From contig NZ_CP083757.1 in the NCBI RefSeq assembly GCF_020149935.1, forward strand, positions 4,303,501 to 4,367,500: DNA of 64,000 nucleotides. The letters are read 5' to 3'. Below, piece after piece: positions 34,691-44,032 of the stretch; the first letter of the stretch is position 1; every line of letters starts with the position of its first letter. The notes beneath the pieces are model-generated. The model was not told where the DNA came from and ran no database searches. It worked only from the letters and a program-made list of their open reading frames with translations. The DNA comes from Marinilongibacter aquaticus (GTDB lineage: Bacteria; Bacteroidota; Bacteroidia; Cytophagales; Spirosomataceae). The position numbers were made by a program, and so were the translations under genes.

Positions 34691-36502
34691 ATGTGGAAGA
34701 AGAATTCTGTGATGCTTTGCCTTTTGCTGTGTGCGGCAATGGGAGTGGGAAAGGCCGAAACGGGCTTTTCCCGTGATTCGCTGCGTGCGGCCATCGTTAT
34801 TCTGGAAAAGCTTCCGTCCTCCTTCTCGCGTGATTCCAGTCTCTCGGTCTACTACAATGAACTTATCGAAAAGCTCAACTACGGCAGCCTGCCCGGGGTC
34901 GGAGAGACTTTGGAGACTTTCGCACGCAAACAGAAAGGCTACCGGTGGCCTGTTTCCATGGCCTTCGTTTTGCGGGCACGGGCCAGGATTCATGAGAAGT
35001 CGGGCGATTACCTGAAAGCCGTCCAAGAGTACCATGAGGCCATAAGGACCATGGAGGGGGAGGCCTACATCGGGGAGCAACTGGCCTACACCTACGTGCT
35101 GTTGGCCTATGCCGTGCTGAACAATGGGGACCGCTTCAAGGCCTGGGACCTGTTTGAAAGGTCCGCCGAAATTTCAAAAAACGTGGACGACAAGAGCATT
35201 CTGATCTGGGCCTTGGATTTCTTTGGCGACAATACACTTTTTCATGCCGAAAACCGGTCGGATTACCTGAAGGCCTTGGCGTATTATAAAGAGGTGGAGG
35301 CTCTTCTCCCCGAAAGCCGGGTGGCCAATCAGATTCCCAACAATCTTCAAGGGCAGGCCAAGGCGTACGCCCTGCTTGGAGAGGGGGAAAGGGCTGCCGA
35401 ATATCGGCAAAAGGCCCTTGACTACGCTCTGGCCCTGCCGGTGCCCAATTATTTCAATGTGTACGAGACCTACAGGGATTGGGCCGCCTTCGAAGCGTCG
35501 GAGGGCAGGGCCGACTCGGCCATCGTCTATCAGCAGAGGGCATTGGATGCTGCTCTGAAATTCAATTTCGTGGAGATCCTCAACCGGGCCTACCATTCGC
35601 TCTATATCTACCAGAAAAAGGCAGGCAGGTATCCAGAAGCCCTGGGCACCCTGGAAGCCTATACCCGACTGGAAGACAGCCTGAACCGTCAAGAGGTCAA
35701 CAAAAAGTATGCGGAACTGGACGGCAAATACGAGAATGAAAAAAGTCAGAACAGGATAAAGAGCCTGGAGAACAAGAACCTGAAATACGGTTTGGCCGTA
35801 CTTCTGGTTTCCCTGTCGGGTGGACTGATCGCACTGTTCGTCTCGCTTCGCGGGAAGAGGAAGGTTGCTGCTTTGAACAGTCAATTGGCAGAGAGGAACC
35901 ATCAGGTTGAAGAGGCTCTTTACGAGGGCAAAAAGCTCGAGCGTAGGCGGGTTTCGGACCAACTTCACGATAGCATAGCCACAAAAGTATCTGCCCTGAA
36001 GTGGAAGGTTGAAGCCAACGAGGGAAAAATCGATCCTGCGACCTTTGAGTCCTTGAGGAGCAGCCTGGAAGAAATATACGAGGATGTAAGGACAACGGCC
36101 CACGGCCTGCGGCCTTTGGAGTTTCTGGACAAGGGGCTCAAGTCGGCGATCGAAGAGCTCCTGGGGCACCTTACCGATCAAAAGCGGACGTTTTTCTCGA
36201 TTTACATTGACGACGGGGTGAGCAGGCTGAACAAATCTCTCCAATACCATATTTATCAATGGACAGTGGAATTGTGCACCAATCTGCAAAAACACGCCAA
36301 AGCCACACGGGTGTTTTTTGAGGTGCACGTGACAGGCGATACGGTGACCGTATGGTTTGAAAATGACGGCTTGCTGGACAACCGCCCGCTGAAGGAGGGG
36401 CAGGGTTTGCGTAATATCCGGGCCAAGGCCAGCGAGTACCGTGCCATGATGCGTGTCGAGAAGCAAGGCCTTTTCAGGTTCGAGTTGAAAATCCCGCTTT
36501 GA
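34691..36502 (+). CDS. TPR-containing sensor histidine kinase (NarX/DegS-like HisKA_3)
   Basis: 603 residues from the ATG at 34691, which gives the signal peptide MWKKNSVMLCLLLCAAMGVG; an in-frame start 63 nt upstream would bury it. The periplasmic part (residues about 25-365) is TPR-like helical repeats (AVQEYHEAIRTMEGEAYIGE, ERAAEYRQKALDYALALP, ALGTLEAYTRLEDSLNRQ). One membrane helix follows (YGLAVLLVSLSGGLIALFVSL), then a coiled coil and a HisKA_3 domain with His in RRRVSDQLHDSIATKVSALK. HATPase_c has a degenerate N-box (VELCTNLQKHAKAT) and GLRNIRAKASEYRA. Such kinases partner NarL-type regulators; one lies convergent at 36519-37154 with only 16 nt between stops. Confidence 0.9.
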   Translation: MWKKNSVMLCLLLCAAMGVGKAETGFSRDSLRAAIVILEKLPSSFSRDSSLSVYYNELIEKLNYGSLPGVGETLETFARKQKGYRWPVSMAFVLRARARIHEKSGDYLKAVQEYHEAIRTMEGEAYIGEQLAYTYVLLAYAVLNNGDRFKAWDLFERSAEISKNVDDKSILIWALDFFGDNTLFHAENRSDYLKALAYYKEVEALLPESRVANQIPNNLQGQAKAYALLGEGERAAEYRQKALDYALALPVPNYFNVYETYRDWAAFEASEGRADSAIVYQQRALDAALKFNFVEILNRAYHSLYIYQKKAGRYPEALGTLEAYTRLEDSLNRQEVNKKYAELDGKYENEKSQNRIKSLENKNLKYGLAVLLVSLSGGLIALFVSLRGKRKVAALNSQLAERNHQVEEALYEGKKLERRRVSDQLHDSIATKVSALKWKVEANEGKIDPATFESLRSSLEEIYEDVRTTAHGLRPLEFLDKGLKSAIEELLGHLTDQKRTFFSIYIDDGVSRLNKSLQYHIYQWTVELCTNLQKHAKATRVFFEVHVTGDTVTVWFENDGLLDNRPLKEGQGLRNIRAKASEYRAMMRVEKQGLFRFELKIPL

Positions 36503-36518
36503 TGGAGGGGCAGGGATA

Positions 36519-37154
36519 TCAGTCCAGCAGGCCGTTGCCCAGGGCGTATTTCACTATTCCAATCGAATTTTTGACCCCTAATTTTTTCAGGATATTGTGC
36601 CGGTGCTTTTCCACGGTGGCAACACTCACGAAAAGCCTTTCCGCAATTTCTTTGCTGGAAAGTTCCTGCCCGATCAGGGCCACGATCTCGATCTCTCGGC
36701 TGGATAGGGATTGAAGGTCATCGCTCTGGTCCCAATGGGAGGGCCCGTCCGGCCTGATAAGCTCAGAAAAAACGGCATCGCTCACAAATCTTTTGCCCGA
36801 GGCAACCGTGAGCACGGCTTCTCTTAGCTCCCGTTTGTTGGCCTTTTTCATTACATAGCCCAATATGCCGGCACTGAAGGCCTCGCGGATGGTTCCAAAA
36901 TGTTCATCGATGGTGAGCATGAGGATTTTCGATTCGGGTTTTTCCTTCCGGAGCTTCAGGGTAAATGCACAGCCCGTCATCTCGGGCATATTGTTGTCGG
37001 TGATGATCAGGTCGTATTTTTCGGCAAGGCAATGTTCCAGGGCCACAACCGGGTGTTCGAATGTGACCACCCGATCGACTTCCGGCAGGGAGCCCAACAG
37101 GAGCGAAAGGCTTTCCAGGATAATTTCGTGATCGTCTATCAGGACTATTTTCAT
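36519..37154 (-). CDS. NarL/LuxR-type response regulator
   Basis: A 211-residue two-domain regulator. The receiver has acidic residues at 7-8 (LIDDHE), the phospho-acceptor Asp53 (LIITDNNMPEMTG), T in ILMLTIDE and Lys near the end (KKANKRELREAV). The LuxR-type HTH spans residues about 145-205 (LSSREIEIVALIGQELSSKE, IAERLFVSVATVEKHRHNIL). It is the natural partner of the TPR histidine kinase, but the genes are convergent rather than in one operon, so their levels can be set independently. Confidence 0.92.
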   Translation of the reverse strand: MKIVLIDDHEIILESLSLLLGSLPEVDRVVTFEHPVVALEHCLAEKYDLIITDNNMPEMTGCAFTLKLRKEKPESKILMLTIDEHFGTIREAFSAGILGYVMKKANKRELREAVLTVASGKRFVSDAVFSELIRPDGPSHWDQSDDLQSLSSREIEIVALIGQELSSKEIAERLFVSVATVEKHRHNILKKLGVKNSIGIVKYALGNGLLD

Positions 37155-37591
37155 GGAAGGATTGTCTGTCGGTTCCGAAAATACGACTTTAGCCGTTATG
37201 CGGAAAGGATTTTCGGACTATTCTGCTCTTGTCATGGATCGGAAATGATTCTGGACTTGTCATTGCACCTCCATGCCATCCAGGCTTGAAACGCGGGCAC
37301 GGCGTGGATTTGCCTCCACGGCCTCTTTGACCAAAACGGTGGGAGGGGTTCAGGTTTTGCGGCCTGTTTTTTTTGCGGCCGGTAATAGTTTTGCGAAAAC
37401 CCCGGCTGCTTTCCGGCGGCAATCGGGGGATTTGCCGGCCGTGTATCCGATGGCATGCCATCTTCTCTGCCACTTTTGTTATCAATGGATCCTGAATGGT
37501 TTCTCCGTTTCCGGTACCGGCAAACTGGACGTATTTACAAGCAACGCGGGCACTGGCCAAAGAATTTCAAACCGCTCATGTCGCTAACTGC
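37155..37591. other. Gene-poor stretch
   Basis: About 440 nt between the response-regulator start and the stop of the serine hydrolase. Only short overlapping frames; nothing recognised. It must hold the response-regulator promoter. Confidence 0.4.
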
Positions 37592-38662
37592 TCAGTCGGA
37601 ATAGTCTTTTATCAGTAGGGTGGCAATGTCCCTTACGGTTTGTGTTGGGGAATTGCAATCGCAATTTGTAAGCCCTATGACATAAGTGTCCTCGTCGGGT
37701 ATGTATATGGCCATTGATTTAAATCCAAAGATGGAGCCTCCATGGGCATAGATGGTGAGGTCCTGCAATGTTTCTATGTGCCATCCATAGCCATAGTTTA
37801 TACTTTCGCCGTCGCTCGATTTGTAGTTCGCAAACGCCTTCTTCGTTTCTTCCTCGCCGATCAGCAGGTGTTTTTTTATGGCTTCCTGCCATTTGAGCAT
37901 ATCCTCCACGCTGGACATCAATGAACCGGAAGAAAAAGGGATGGAAAAACTGATGTAGCGGTTGTTGGTATGGGTATCGCCTTTCAGACTGTAACCTGAA
38001 GCCCGGTTTGGGATCACTTTTTGATGGCTTGCATACTGGGTTTTGTGCATGTTAAGCTTGGCGAAAATATGCTTCTCTACAAAATCTGAATAGCTTTCCC
38101 CCGCAACGGTTTCAATGATGAAGCCCAGCAATATATATCCAGAATTACAGTAGGCAAACCTTTCGCCGGGCGGGAAATCCACCGGTTCGTTTTTGAAAAA
38201 ACCGATGAGATCCAATGGACTTAATTCCTCTTTTGCAATGGCATTCAACCCTTTTATGGCCGTGAAATCCTTGATTCCCGAGGTGTGTGTGAGCAATTGA
38301 TGAATGGTGATCCTGTCGCCATTGGGATAGTCGGGAATATATTTGGAAATTGGATCGGCCACGTCGAGTTGCCCCCCTTCTTCGAGCATCAAAATGGCCA
38401 TGGCCGTGAATTGCTTGGTCATGGAACCGATTTGGAAGACATTGTCTACCGTCATGGGCACTCTCAACTCCAAATCGGCCATTCCGAAAGCCTTCTTGTA
38501 GACGGGGACACCATTTTTGGAAACGAGAAAAACGGCCCCTGGATTTTGTCCAGTGTCAAATACGGCACCGGTCAGACTGTCGATCTTGCTTTCGAGACCT
38601 TGGGCCATGGAAAGACTGGAGAGGGAAAAAAGGATGGGAAACAAAATGTGCTTTTGGTGCAT
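37592..38662 (-). CDS. Exported serine hydrolase, beta-lactamase/DD-peptidase fold
   Basis: 356 residues from the ATG at 38662, which gives a signal peptide (MHQKHILFPILFSLSSLSMAQ); the longer frame adds 58 residues ahead of it and is unlikely to be translated. The class C beta-lactamase-like motifs are complete: SxxK in IGSMTKQFTAMAIL, YxN in FAYCNSGYILLGFI, and HGG in IYAHGGSIFGFKSM. LLTHTSGIKDF and PDEDTYVIGLTNCD fit the fold. Periplasmic; probably an esterase, D-aminopeptidase-like enzyme or peptidoglycan-related hydrolase. Unlike the hydrolase at 3586 it has all three catalytic motifs. Confidence 0.88.
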   Translation of the reverse strand: MHQKHILFPILFSLSSLSMAQGLESKIDSLTGAVFDTGQNPGAVFLVSKNGVPVYKKAFGMADLELRVPMTVDNVFQIGSMTKQFTAMAILMLEEGGQLDVADPISKYIPDYPNGDRITIHQLLTHTSGIKDFTAIKGLNAIAKEELSPLDLIGFFKNEPVDFPPGERFAYCNSGYILLGFIIETVAGESYSDFVEKHIFAKLNMHKTQYASHQKVIPNRASGYSLKGDTHTNNRYISFSIPFSSGSLMSSVEDMLKWQEAIKKHLLIGEEETKKAFANYKSSDGESINYGYGWHIETLQDLTIYAHGGSIFGFKSMAIYIPDEDTYVIGLTNCDCNSPTQTVRDIATLLIKDYSD

Positions 38663-38839
38663 GATGAATGGGAAAGGTTTCGATGGGGAAATGTGTTTGA
38701 ACTGTCTCATTTTTACTTTGGGATTCCTGGGTTCTGCCGCCTGGCATTTGACAGGAAGGGTTACGGGCCGTAAAGATTGATTTGCCCAAATGGGGCCAGG
38801 GCTTTCTTTGTGCCGAAAGCATCTGGAAATGGGCAAAGG

Positions 38840-39028
38840 TCAAAGGTATGCCGGTGCATGGCAAAATATGAACTTTTCTGATGACCGGTCTCGCAAATTG
38901 TAGTTATGGATCAGGCTTAGGTAGTACGGGATTCGCGGTGCGGTTTTGAAATCCTGTGTGATTGCCCTGCCGCAGGAAGTGAACAGGAGTCCGGTAAGCA
39001 GAACCGGCAATAATTTCTTTTTGTACAT
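38840..39028 (-). CDS. Short lipoprotein-like ORF, possibly truncated
   Basis: 62 codons beginning with a convincing lipoprotein signal (MYKKKLLPVLLTGLLFTSCG, lipidated Cys19). The mature part is only about 43 residues and shows no domain; its last third (KFIFCHAPAYL) looks like read-through of non-coding sequence. It is either a small lipoprotein or the 5' remnant of a larger lipoprotein gene. It sits 177 nt upstream of the serine hydrolase on the same strand. Confidence 0.45.
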   Translation of the reverse strand: MYKKKLLPVLLTGLLFTSCGRAITQDFKTAPRIPYYLSLIHNYNLRDRSSEKFIFCHAPAYL

Positions 39029-39192
39029 ATCGTCTGAATGGAAAATTTGTACAAAATTGGGGAAGGTGTCGTCCGAAATCGCCCCAATATGAAAGGTGGG
39101 GCCTATTTTGACCTACCGCTCCTTTTTCTTTTAAGTTGTTGATTCTTGGATTTTAGTGTCAGTCGGTTTGTGGGATGGGACACGGAACCCGC

Positions 39193-40308
39193 TCAAACTT
39201 GCTTTTTCAGGAATTCTTCCAAATATTCCGAGGGTGAGAGGCCAGTGATGCTTTTGAAGTTTCTGTTGAAAGAGGTCTTTGAATTGAAGCCGCAATCATG
39301 TGCCAGGGAAAGCAGGGTGTAGGTTTTGATATCGCCGCTGGCCAGCCTGTTTTTGAATTCTGCCACCCGCAACGAATTCACATAGTCGAAAAAATTCCTT
39401 TTCTCTTTCCGGTTGATCACCTGGGATAGGGAATTGGGGTGGACATCCAGTTGCTTGGCCAACTGGGGAAGGCTGAGCCCGGGCATGCGATACAACCTTT
39501 CGGTCTGCATGAGATGTTCAAGGTCCCTGTGTATTTGGTCTACAGTCTTTTGGGAAAGACTGGATTTCTCATATTTTGCGTTCCCTGTGACATATTCGAC
39601 AGGAGCGGGGGATACAGGATTTGCCAAGGTTTGGGCAGTCGGCTTCTGGTCCGTGAAAATGCCGACCTGTTTGATGCCAAAATAACCTATGAACAGAACA
39701 TAGACCACAATGGCGGCAAAGGTGTATTGATCTTCGGCAAAAGCGGCAATTACCCAAATGCACAAGAGGCCAACGGTCAAATTGAAGAGCCAACGCAAAT
39801 CGATTTTCTCTGTGTACGAAAAATTGTTTTTGATGTTTTTCCCGTGCTTGTACAGAAGGTGAAGAGAAAGCGAGCAGTAAAGTGTTCCCGAGAGCAGTGA
39901 GGCAAAAAAAATAATGTCCCGATGTCTTTGGAATGGTTTCCCGTCATTTTGGTATACCTGCATTTTCTCATGGATATTTAGCAATAGGAAAGGGGATATG
40001 AACCAGATGGAAAGCAAAAAGGGAATGACATGAAGCAAAGCGTACTTGGCTTTTATGGGTTTTGCCGAAAAGGCGGCGATATACAGGTACAGGAAGGGGC
40101 CGTGCAGCAATGGCATTAGGATTTCAAAGCCCAGCAGGTATGGGATTTGCGAATGCCTTCCCAAGGATTTGAAGGCGAAAACAGTAAGGTGGAGTGATGT
40201 CACGCACAGCCACATGAAAAGTATGCGATCTGCAGGACTTTTGTCCTTTTTGGTCAACAATAGAACGGAAAGAAAGGCACTGATTATTATTCCAATTAAA
40301 TATATCAT
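39193..40308 (-). CDS. AraC-family regulator with N-terminal multi-helix membrane domain
   Basis: 371 residues. The N-terminal part (residues about 1-225) has six or seven membrane helices (MIYLIGIIISAFLSVLLL first, AAIVVYVLFIGYFGIKQ last). The C-terminal 110 residues are an AraC HTH domain (LPQLAKQLDVHPNSLSQVIN, SLAHDCGFNSKTSFNRNFKS, then ITGLSPSEYLEEF). Membrane-embedded AraC regulators are common in Bacteroidota and would have to bind DNA from the membrane; their ligands are mostly unknown. No adjacent co-directional target is within 160 nt downstream. Confidence 0.88.
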   Translation of the reverse strand: MIYLIGIIISAFLSVLLLTKKDKSPADRILFMWLCVTSLHLTVFAFKSLGRHSQIPYLLGFEILMPLLHGPFLYLYIAAFSAKPIKAKYALLHVIPFLLSIWFISPFLLLNIHEKMQVYQNDGKPFQRHRDIIFFASLLSGTLYCSLSLHLLYKHGKNIKNNFSYTEKIDLRWLFNLTVGLLCIWVIAAFAEDQYTFAAIVVYVLFIGYFGIKQVGIFTDQKPTAQTLANPVSPAPVEYVTGNAKYEKSSLSQKTVDQIHRDLEHLMQTERLYRMPGLSLPQLAKQLDVHPNSLSQVINRKEKRNFFDYVNSLRVAEFKNRLASGDIKTYTLLSLAHDCGFNSKTSFNRNFKSITGLSPSEYLEEFLKKQV

Positions 40309-40882
40309 GACTGGGGACGGCTCCGGGTTTTATAAATTTTCGATTCTGTTCGGTATTGTCGTAATCATTCGGGTTTCCCGAGAGAGAGCACTGTTCCGTT
40401 CACAATATAGGGAGCGATAATGAATTTCGGGTAATTTTCGGGGCGGCATTGCCCAAACCCATTTTAAAACCGCACAATTACTGCCGGCAGTCAAAGGATG
40501 GCCGGCCTAGGATTGAACGGTACAGAGTTCGAGGGGTAGAATGGGGGGGGCAATTTGCTTTCGGTGAGACCGTATCTTTTGTAGTCCACCGTGAAACGCT
40601 GGAAGACGTGGACGATTGCGGGCAGGGCCTGCATCGGACGGAAGAGGGGGGCAAGGACAGGTTTGGTGTTCTCCGGCAAGCGGTGCCTGCGATCTTTCGG
40701 GAGCTTTTGACCTATACCGATAGGCCCAAAAGCCTAGCGGATGCTTACAGGGAACGGAAAAGTTTGAACTGGGAGTGCTGAAAGAAGTGGCGGCCACGGA
40801 GCCTTGAAAGGGCAAGACGTTTTTTTGGCAAATGGTTTTATTGCAATGTGCCCTTATCAGCATGATTGCCGATGCCTTTACG
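40309..40882. other. Gene-poor stretch with an unsupported plus-strand frame
   Basis: About 570 nt. A 110-codon plus frame (40449-40781) has an Arg/Glu-rich sequence without a recognised domain, and I do not support it as a gene. The promoter of the membrane AraC gene should lie at the left end. Confidence 0.35.
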
Positions 40883-41698
40883 CTATTCGGCCAATTCACT
40901 TTTTCTGTAGTGGAAGAGCACGCCGGCAATAGTCAGTGCCATGACCAGTAAGAAGGCCGCAAGGCCGACATGTTCCATTTCGGCCTCAAAGCCTTTTTCA
41001 ACGACGGCCTCCCAAATGCCGGGCTTGTTTTTAAATCCAAATGTCCATTGACCTAGATTCCATGCACTGTGCAAGCCCAAGGACAATGCCAGTCCTTTGG
41101 TTTTCAGGGCGGCAATCCCGAATAAAAGTGCTCCCGTTCCGGAGCCCAGTACCGCCATTCCCCAGGTCATGCCTCCGGCGATATGTTCAAAAATAAAGAT
41201 AACGGCCATTGTCGACAATGCCCAAATGGGGCCCAGAGAAAGGTTGAGGCTTCTTAGCGAATAGGAACGGAAGGCCAGTTCTTCTCGACAGGCGATAAAG
41301 AAATAGAGCAGCAGGGGCGAGAGGATGTCGATGAATGAAATATCGGAGATGGGCTTCAATTGAAAATGTCCATACATTAGAACGATCAGGGCCTGTGCTC
41401 CGGCCATGGAAAAGCCAATGGCATAGCCGGAAAGGAAACGCTGTACACTGTGTTTTTTTGCAACGATGCCGACATCTTCAGGCGTGAGCTTTTCCCACCT
41501 GAGGAAAAGCAAAATCGAAGACGCGGTCAAAAGAGTTGAGGCCAGTATGGACAGGTGGTCTTCTATCGCATCGGGGGCATCCTTTGTCAAGCTTGAACAA
41601 AGAATCAATATCAGCATGGAGCTTAGGCAAAAGAGCAATACGCGTGCAAGTGTAAAATACCATTTGGAATGGTTTTTTCTTTGTAGCCTGGTTACCAT
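40883..41698 (-). CDS. CPBP-family intramembrane glutamic endopeptidase
   Basis: About 271 residues from the ATG at 41698 (TTG at 41713 is the only upstream alternative). Seven or eight membrane helices. The CPBP/Rce1-type motif is present as CREELAFRSYSLR (EExxxR), followed by FIFEHIAGG, GALLFGIAALKTKGLALSLG and LHSAWNLGQW, which supply the conserved His and Asn. Members cleave prenylated proteins, act as bacteriocin immunity proteins, or have unknown targets. The MauE-like protein and small exported peptide lie upstream on the same strand, about 500 nt away. Confidence 0.88.
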   Translation of the reverse strand: MVTRLQRKNHSKWYFTLARVLLFCLSSMLILILCSSLTKDAPDAIEDHLSILASTLLTASSILLFLRWEKLTPEDVGIVAKKHSVQRFLSGYAIGFSMAGAQALIVLMYGHFQLKPISDISFIDILSPLLLYFFIACREELAFRSYSLRSLNLSLGPIWALSTMAVIFIFEHIAGGMTWGMAVLGSGTGALLFGIAALKTKGLALSLGLHSAWNLGQWTFGFKNKPGIWEAVVEKGFEAEMEHVGLAAFLLVMALTIAGVLFHYRKSELAE

Positions 41699-42206
41699 GT
41701 TTTTGGGGCACAAAACAACATTGCCATTTTGTATAAAGACTTCGTTTATTGCTACTAATATATGAAGGATATTGGTTCAGGTAATATTATTGCATGACAC
41801 TTTTTCAGAAGGCTCGGGTCATGTGCATAAGCCTCTTGAAAGAAAGCTTTTGTGCATTTCGGGAAGTCGTGGATTCACAAATACCCAATATTCCAGCCTT
41901 AGGTCCGGGTGAAATGCCGTTTAGGTCACAAGTCAAAGAGCATTCCGTGCAGTGGTTATATCCTGGTTTCAATAGTAGGATAAGGAATTGGGCGGGGAGC
42001 TGTTGGCAATTTTGGACAGTGGGCGAAATAATCGTCCTTAAAGGTGAAGGGCATTGCCCCTCCCTGCTCTTTGGGAAACGGGTTAAGGAAGGATAATTTC
42101 GGGGGGGTAAGGAGGGGGCACCGGGCGTGATACTGCTTTTTGATATGAACCATTCGATAGGCAAGTAGGCCGCCCGTCATTATGAAACCCGAGCGGCCCT
42201 TGTGCA
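41699..42206. other. Gene-poor stretch with a terminator-like hairpin
   Basis: About 510 nt without a supported gene. Near its right end the arms ggccgc (42168-42173) and gcggcc (42193-42198), extended by partial pairing, form a GC-rich hairpin 9 nt beyond the stop of the 42207-42491 gene. It is a plausible weak terminator for the peptide gene, although the U-tract is poor. Confidence 0.4.
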
Positions 42207-42491
42207 TCACATTTTATAGCTTAGGACGGTTTCCGAGCCCAGGGCAGGGACACCGCCGGCGTCGGGTGCTTCAATGATGCACCTGACGGGACTGCCCCCT
42301 GGGCAGCTTTCCGCTCCTGAGGCGGGCTCATAGTTGGCCGGATTGCTCTCACCTCCTGTTGTGGATGGCTTGAAGTGCCATTGTGGAGCCGCATTTTCTC
42401 CACGGCCCTCCAGTAACTGAAAGGACATCGTGCCCAGCCCGACGGCCAGGGCAAATGCCCGTACGAGATTTTTTTTGAAGAACGTTTTCAT
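42207..42491 (-). CDS. Small exported Cys-pair peptide, DUF6520-like
   Basis: 94 residues from the ATG at 42491. The N-terminus is a hydrophobic export signal (MKTFFKKNLVRAFALAVGLG, then TMSFQLLEG). The mature part is short and carries two Cys close together (ESCPGGSPVRC). This matches the layout of the DUF6520 family, small exported peptides of Bacteroidota that often lie beside MauE-like genes; the assignment is by layout rather than strong identity. It lies 47 nt downstream of the MauE-like gene. Function unknown. Confidence 0.65.
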   Translation of the reverse strand: MKTFFKKNLVRAFALAVGLGTMSFQLLEGRGENAAPQWHFKPSTTGGESNPANYEPASGAESCPGGSPVRCIIEAPDAGGVPALGSETVLSYKM

Positions 42492-42538
42492 CTTTTTTGT
42501 TTTAATATTTGAAAAATATGACAATGCCTTTTGGCCGG

Positions 42539-42973
42539 CTAGCCCTCGGTGGCCCCACCTCCCACGGGCCCACCTCGTTTCGGTTTCCAAAGAATGTATC
42601 CGTATCCACTGACCAGTAGGAAAAACAGGTTGAAAAGGAAATGCTGCTCCCAGTTCAGTTGGTGAATCAGGGCTCCACAGTTGCAGGGCAATTCTTTCCA
42701 GAAACCGGAGAGGGCCAAGGCAATGTAGGCGTTGAAGGCGAGCAGTAGCATGGCCGAAAGCAGAAGGCCCTGTGGCCTGAAACGCGACTGGGTCAGACAG
42801 GCCGCAGTAAGGGCTTCCAAAATCAGCAGTACCGGCACCAGTACCTTCGCCAGGGAGTCGCTGAAAGGTTGTTGGAGTATCCCTGCCCTGAACTGGTCGA
42901 AGTGCAGCAGTTCGTCCAGGGTTACGGGTATCCAAAGCAGCAACAAAACGAGTACCGGAGCATTCCTTTTCAT
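42539..42973 (-). CDS. MauE/DoxX-like redox-associated membrane protein
   Basis: A 144-residue integral membrane protein with four hydrophobic helices (VLVLLLLWIPVTL, VLVPVLLILEALTAACL, GLLLSAMLLLAFNAYIALAL, FLFNLFFLLVSGYGYIL) and a CxC-type motif in the third loop (LPCNCGA). MauE-like proteins are thought to help thiol/disulfide maturation of exported proteins. Here the likely client is the small two-cysteine peptide encoded just downstream; that link is inferred from adjacency. Confidence 0.8.
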   Translation of the reverse strand: MKRNAPVLVLLLLWIPVTLDELLHFDQFRAGILQQPFSDSLAKVLVPVLLILEALTAACLTQSRFRPQGLLLSAMLLLAFNAYIALALSGFWKELPCNCGALIHQLNWEQHFLFNLFFLLVSGYGYILWKPKRGGPVGGGATEG

Positions 42974-43102
42974 GATCTTGACGGTTTTGTATTACAAAGT
43001 TCTGGGCCGTAGCTCTTGTATTTCAGGAAGAAAGGGCCTGGCTAGTGACATTCTTTGTCCATGGGCCTTCCATATTTTAAGTTCTTTGGTCGGGGCCCAT
43101 GA

Positions 43103-44032
43103 TTAGAGGCGGAATTTACGCATATGGTATCTCAGGCTACTCTCGTCGCTGTAGCCGACCAGATCGAATACTTCGCCCGCAAGCAGACCATTGGCTTTCA
43201 TCAGCTCATGGGCGGTCTGTACCCTGAGTGAAATGCAGTATGCCCAGATGCTGATGTTGAACTCGGACTTGAATTGGTTCCGCATGCTGCGTTCCGCAAG
43301 GCCCAGATGGCCGGAGACTGTTTTGTAACTGAGCCCGGGCTGCCGGAAATGGGCGTCCACAAACTCCTTGACGATATAGGCGGGCTCTTGTTTCCGTTCA
43401 CGTAAAAGAATGCCGTACCACTCTATTGTTCGGGCAATCAATAGCCTGAGGGAGGCTTCCGTAGACCCGATACCATTGGAAAGTCCGGAATGGACTTTTT
43501 CCATCCAACGCCTGACCCTGAGTCCCATCCTGCAGTAGGGTAAAATTGTGCAGGGGAGCCCTCGGGCGGAAACGGTGTCCAGGTAATCGAGGATGCCGGG
43601 CTGGTCCTGGGCCATAAAGCTCATCCAGCTTTCCTTGATACATATGTTCAGGGCCGTGTGTTCCCCTGGCGGCAGTGTGACCGGGTATTGGCCTGCAGCA
43701 TTGTGGCTCATGGAGAAGTGGCCCTGACGTGCATGGGAGATAAAAAAGCCCTCGGGCGTTCGGAAGTCGGCACTGCCTTTCAACATGAAGAACAGGAAAT
43801 GCTGTGCACTTTCAAGCCTGTAGTGCATGGTGAATGCCCTTTCGGTCCTCAGCTCGAAAAGTTCGATGTGGAAGGGGCCTAGGTTGAGCCTTTGGCAAAC
43901 GATGGCGGAAGAACCGAAGTCTAGACATTCGGTCTCCTCCGCTTTTGCGAAGGGATATTGGCACCAGTCCGGAAGCGATGCGGATCGCCTCTTTGACGAC
44001 GAAGGGTATTCGAGGAGGTAGGGTCTGTTCAT
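43103..44032 (-). CDS. AraC-family transcriptional regulator
   Basis: 309 residues from the ATG at 44032; a longer frame starts at 44110. The N-terminal part (about 30-200) looks like a cupin-type sensing region (HYRLESAQHFLFFMLKGSAD, LPPGEHTALNICIKES). The C-terminal 100 residues carry the double HTH (YKTVSGHLGLAERSMRNQF, GEVFDLVGYSDESSLRYHM). It is divergent from the alpha-oxoamine synthase gene, with about 157 nt between the starts, and may act on that shared promoter region. Confidence 0.82.
   Translation of the reverse strand: MNRPYLLEYPSSSKRRSASLPDWCQYPFAKAEETECLDFGSSAIVCQRLNLGPFHIELFELRTERAFTMHYRLESAQHFLFFMLKGSADFRTPEGFFISHARQGHFSMSHNAAGQYPVTLPPGEHTALNICIKESWMSFMAQDQPGILDYLDTVSARGLPCTILPYCRMGLRVRRWMEKVHSGLSNGIGSTEASLRLLIARTIEWYGILLRERKQEPAYIVKEFVDAHFRQPGLSYKTVSGHLGLAERSMRNQFKSEFNISIWAYCISLRVQTAHELMKANGLLAGEVFDLVGYSDESSLRYHMRKFRL

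Noticed and set aside
35174-36466. A 430-codon minus-strand frame opposite the TPR kinase
   Set aside because: It mirrors a strongly supported kinase gene, has no domain and no start signal.
40449-40781. A 110-codon plus-strand ORF
   Set aside because: No domain, charged low-information sequence, poor context.
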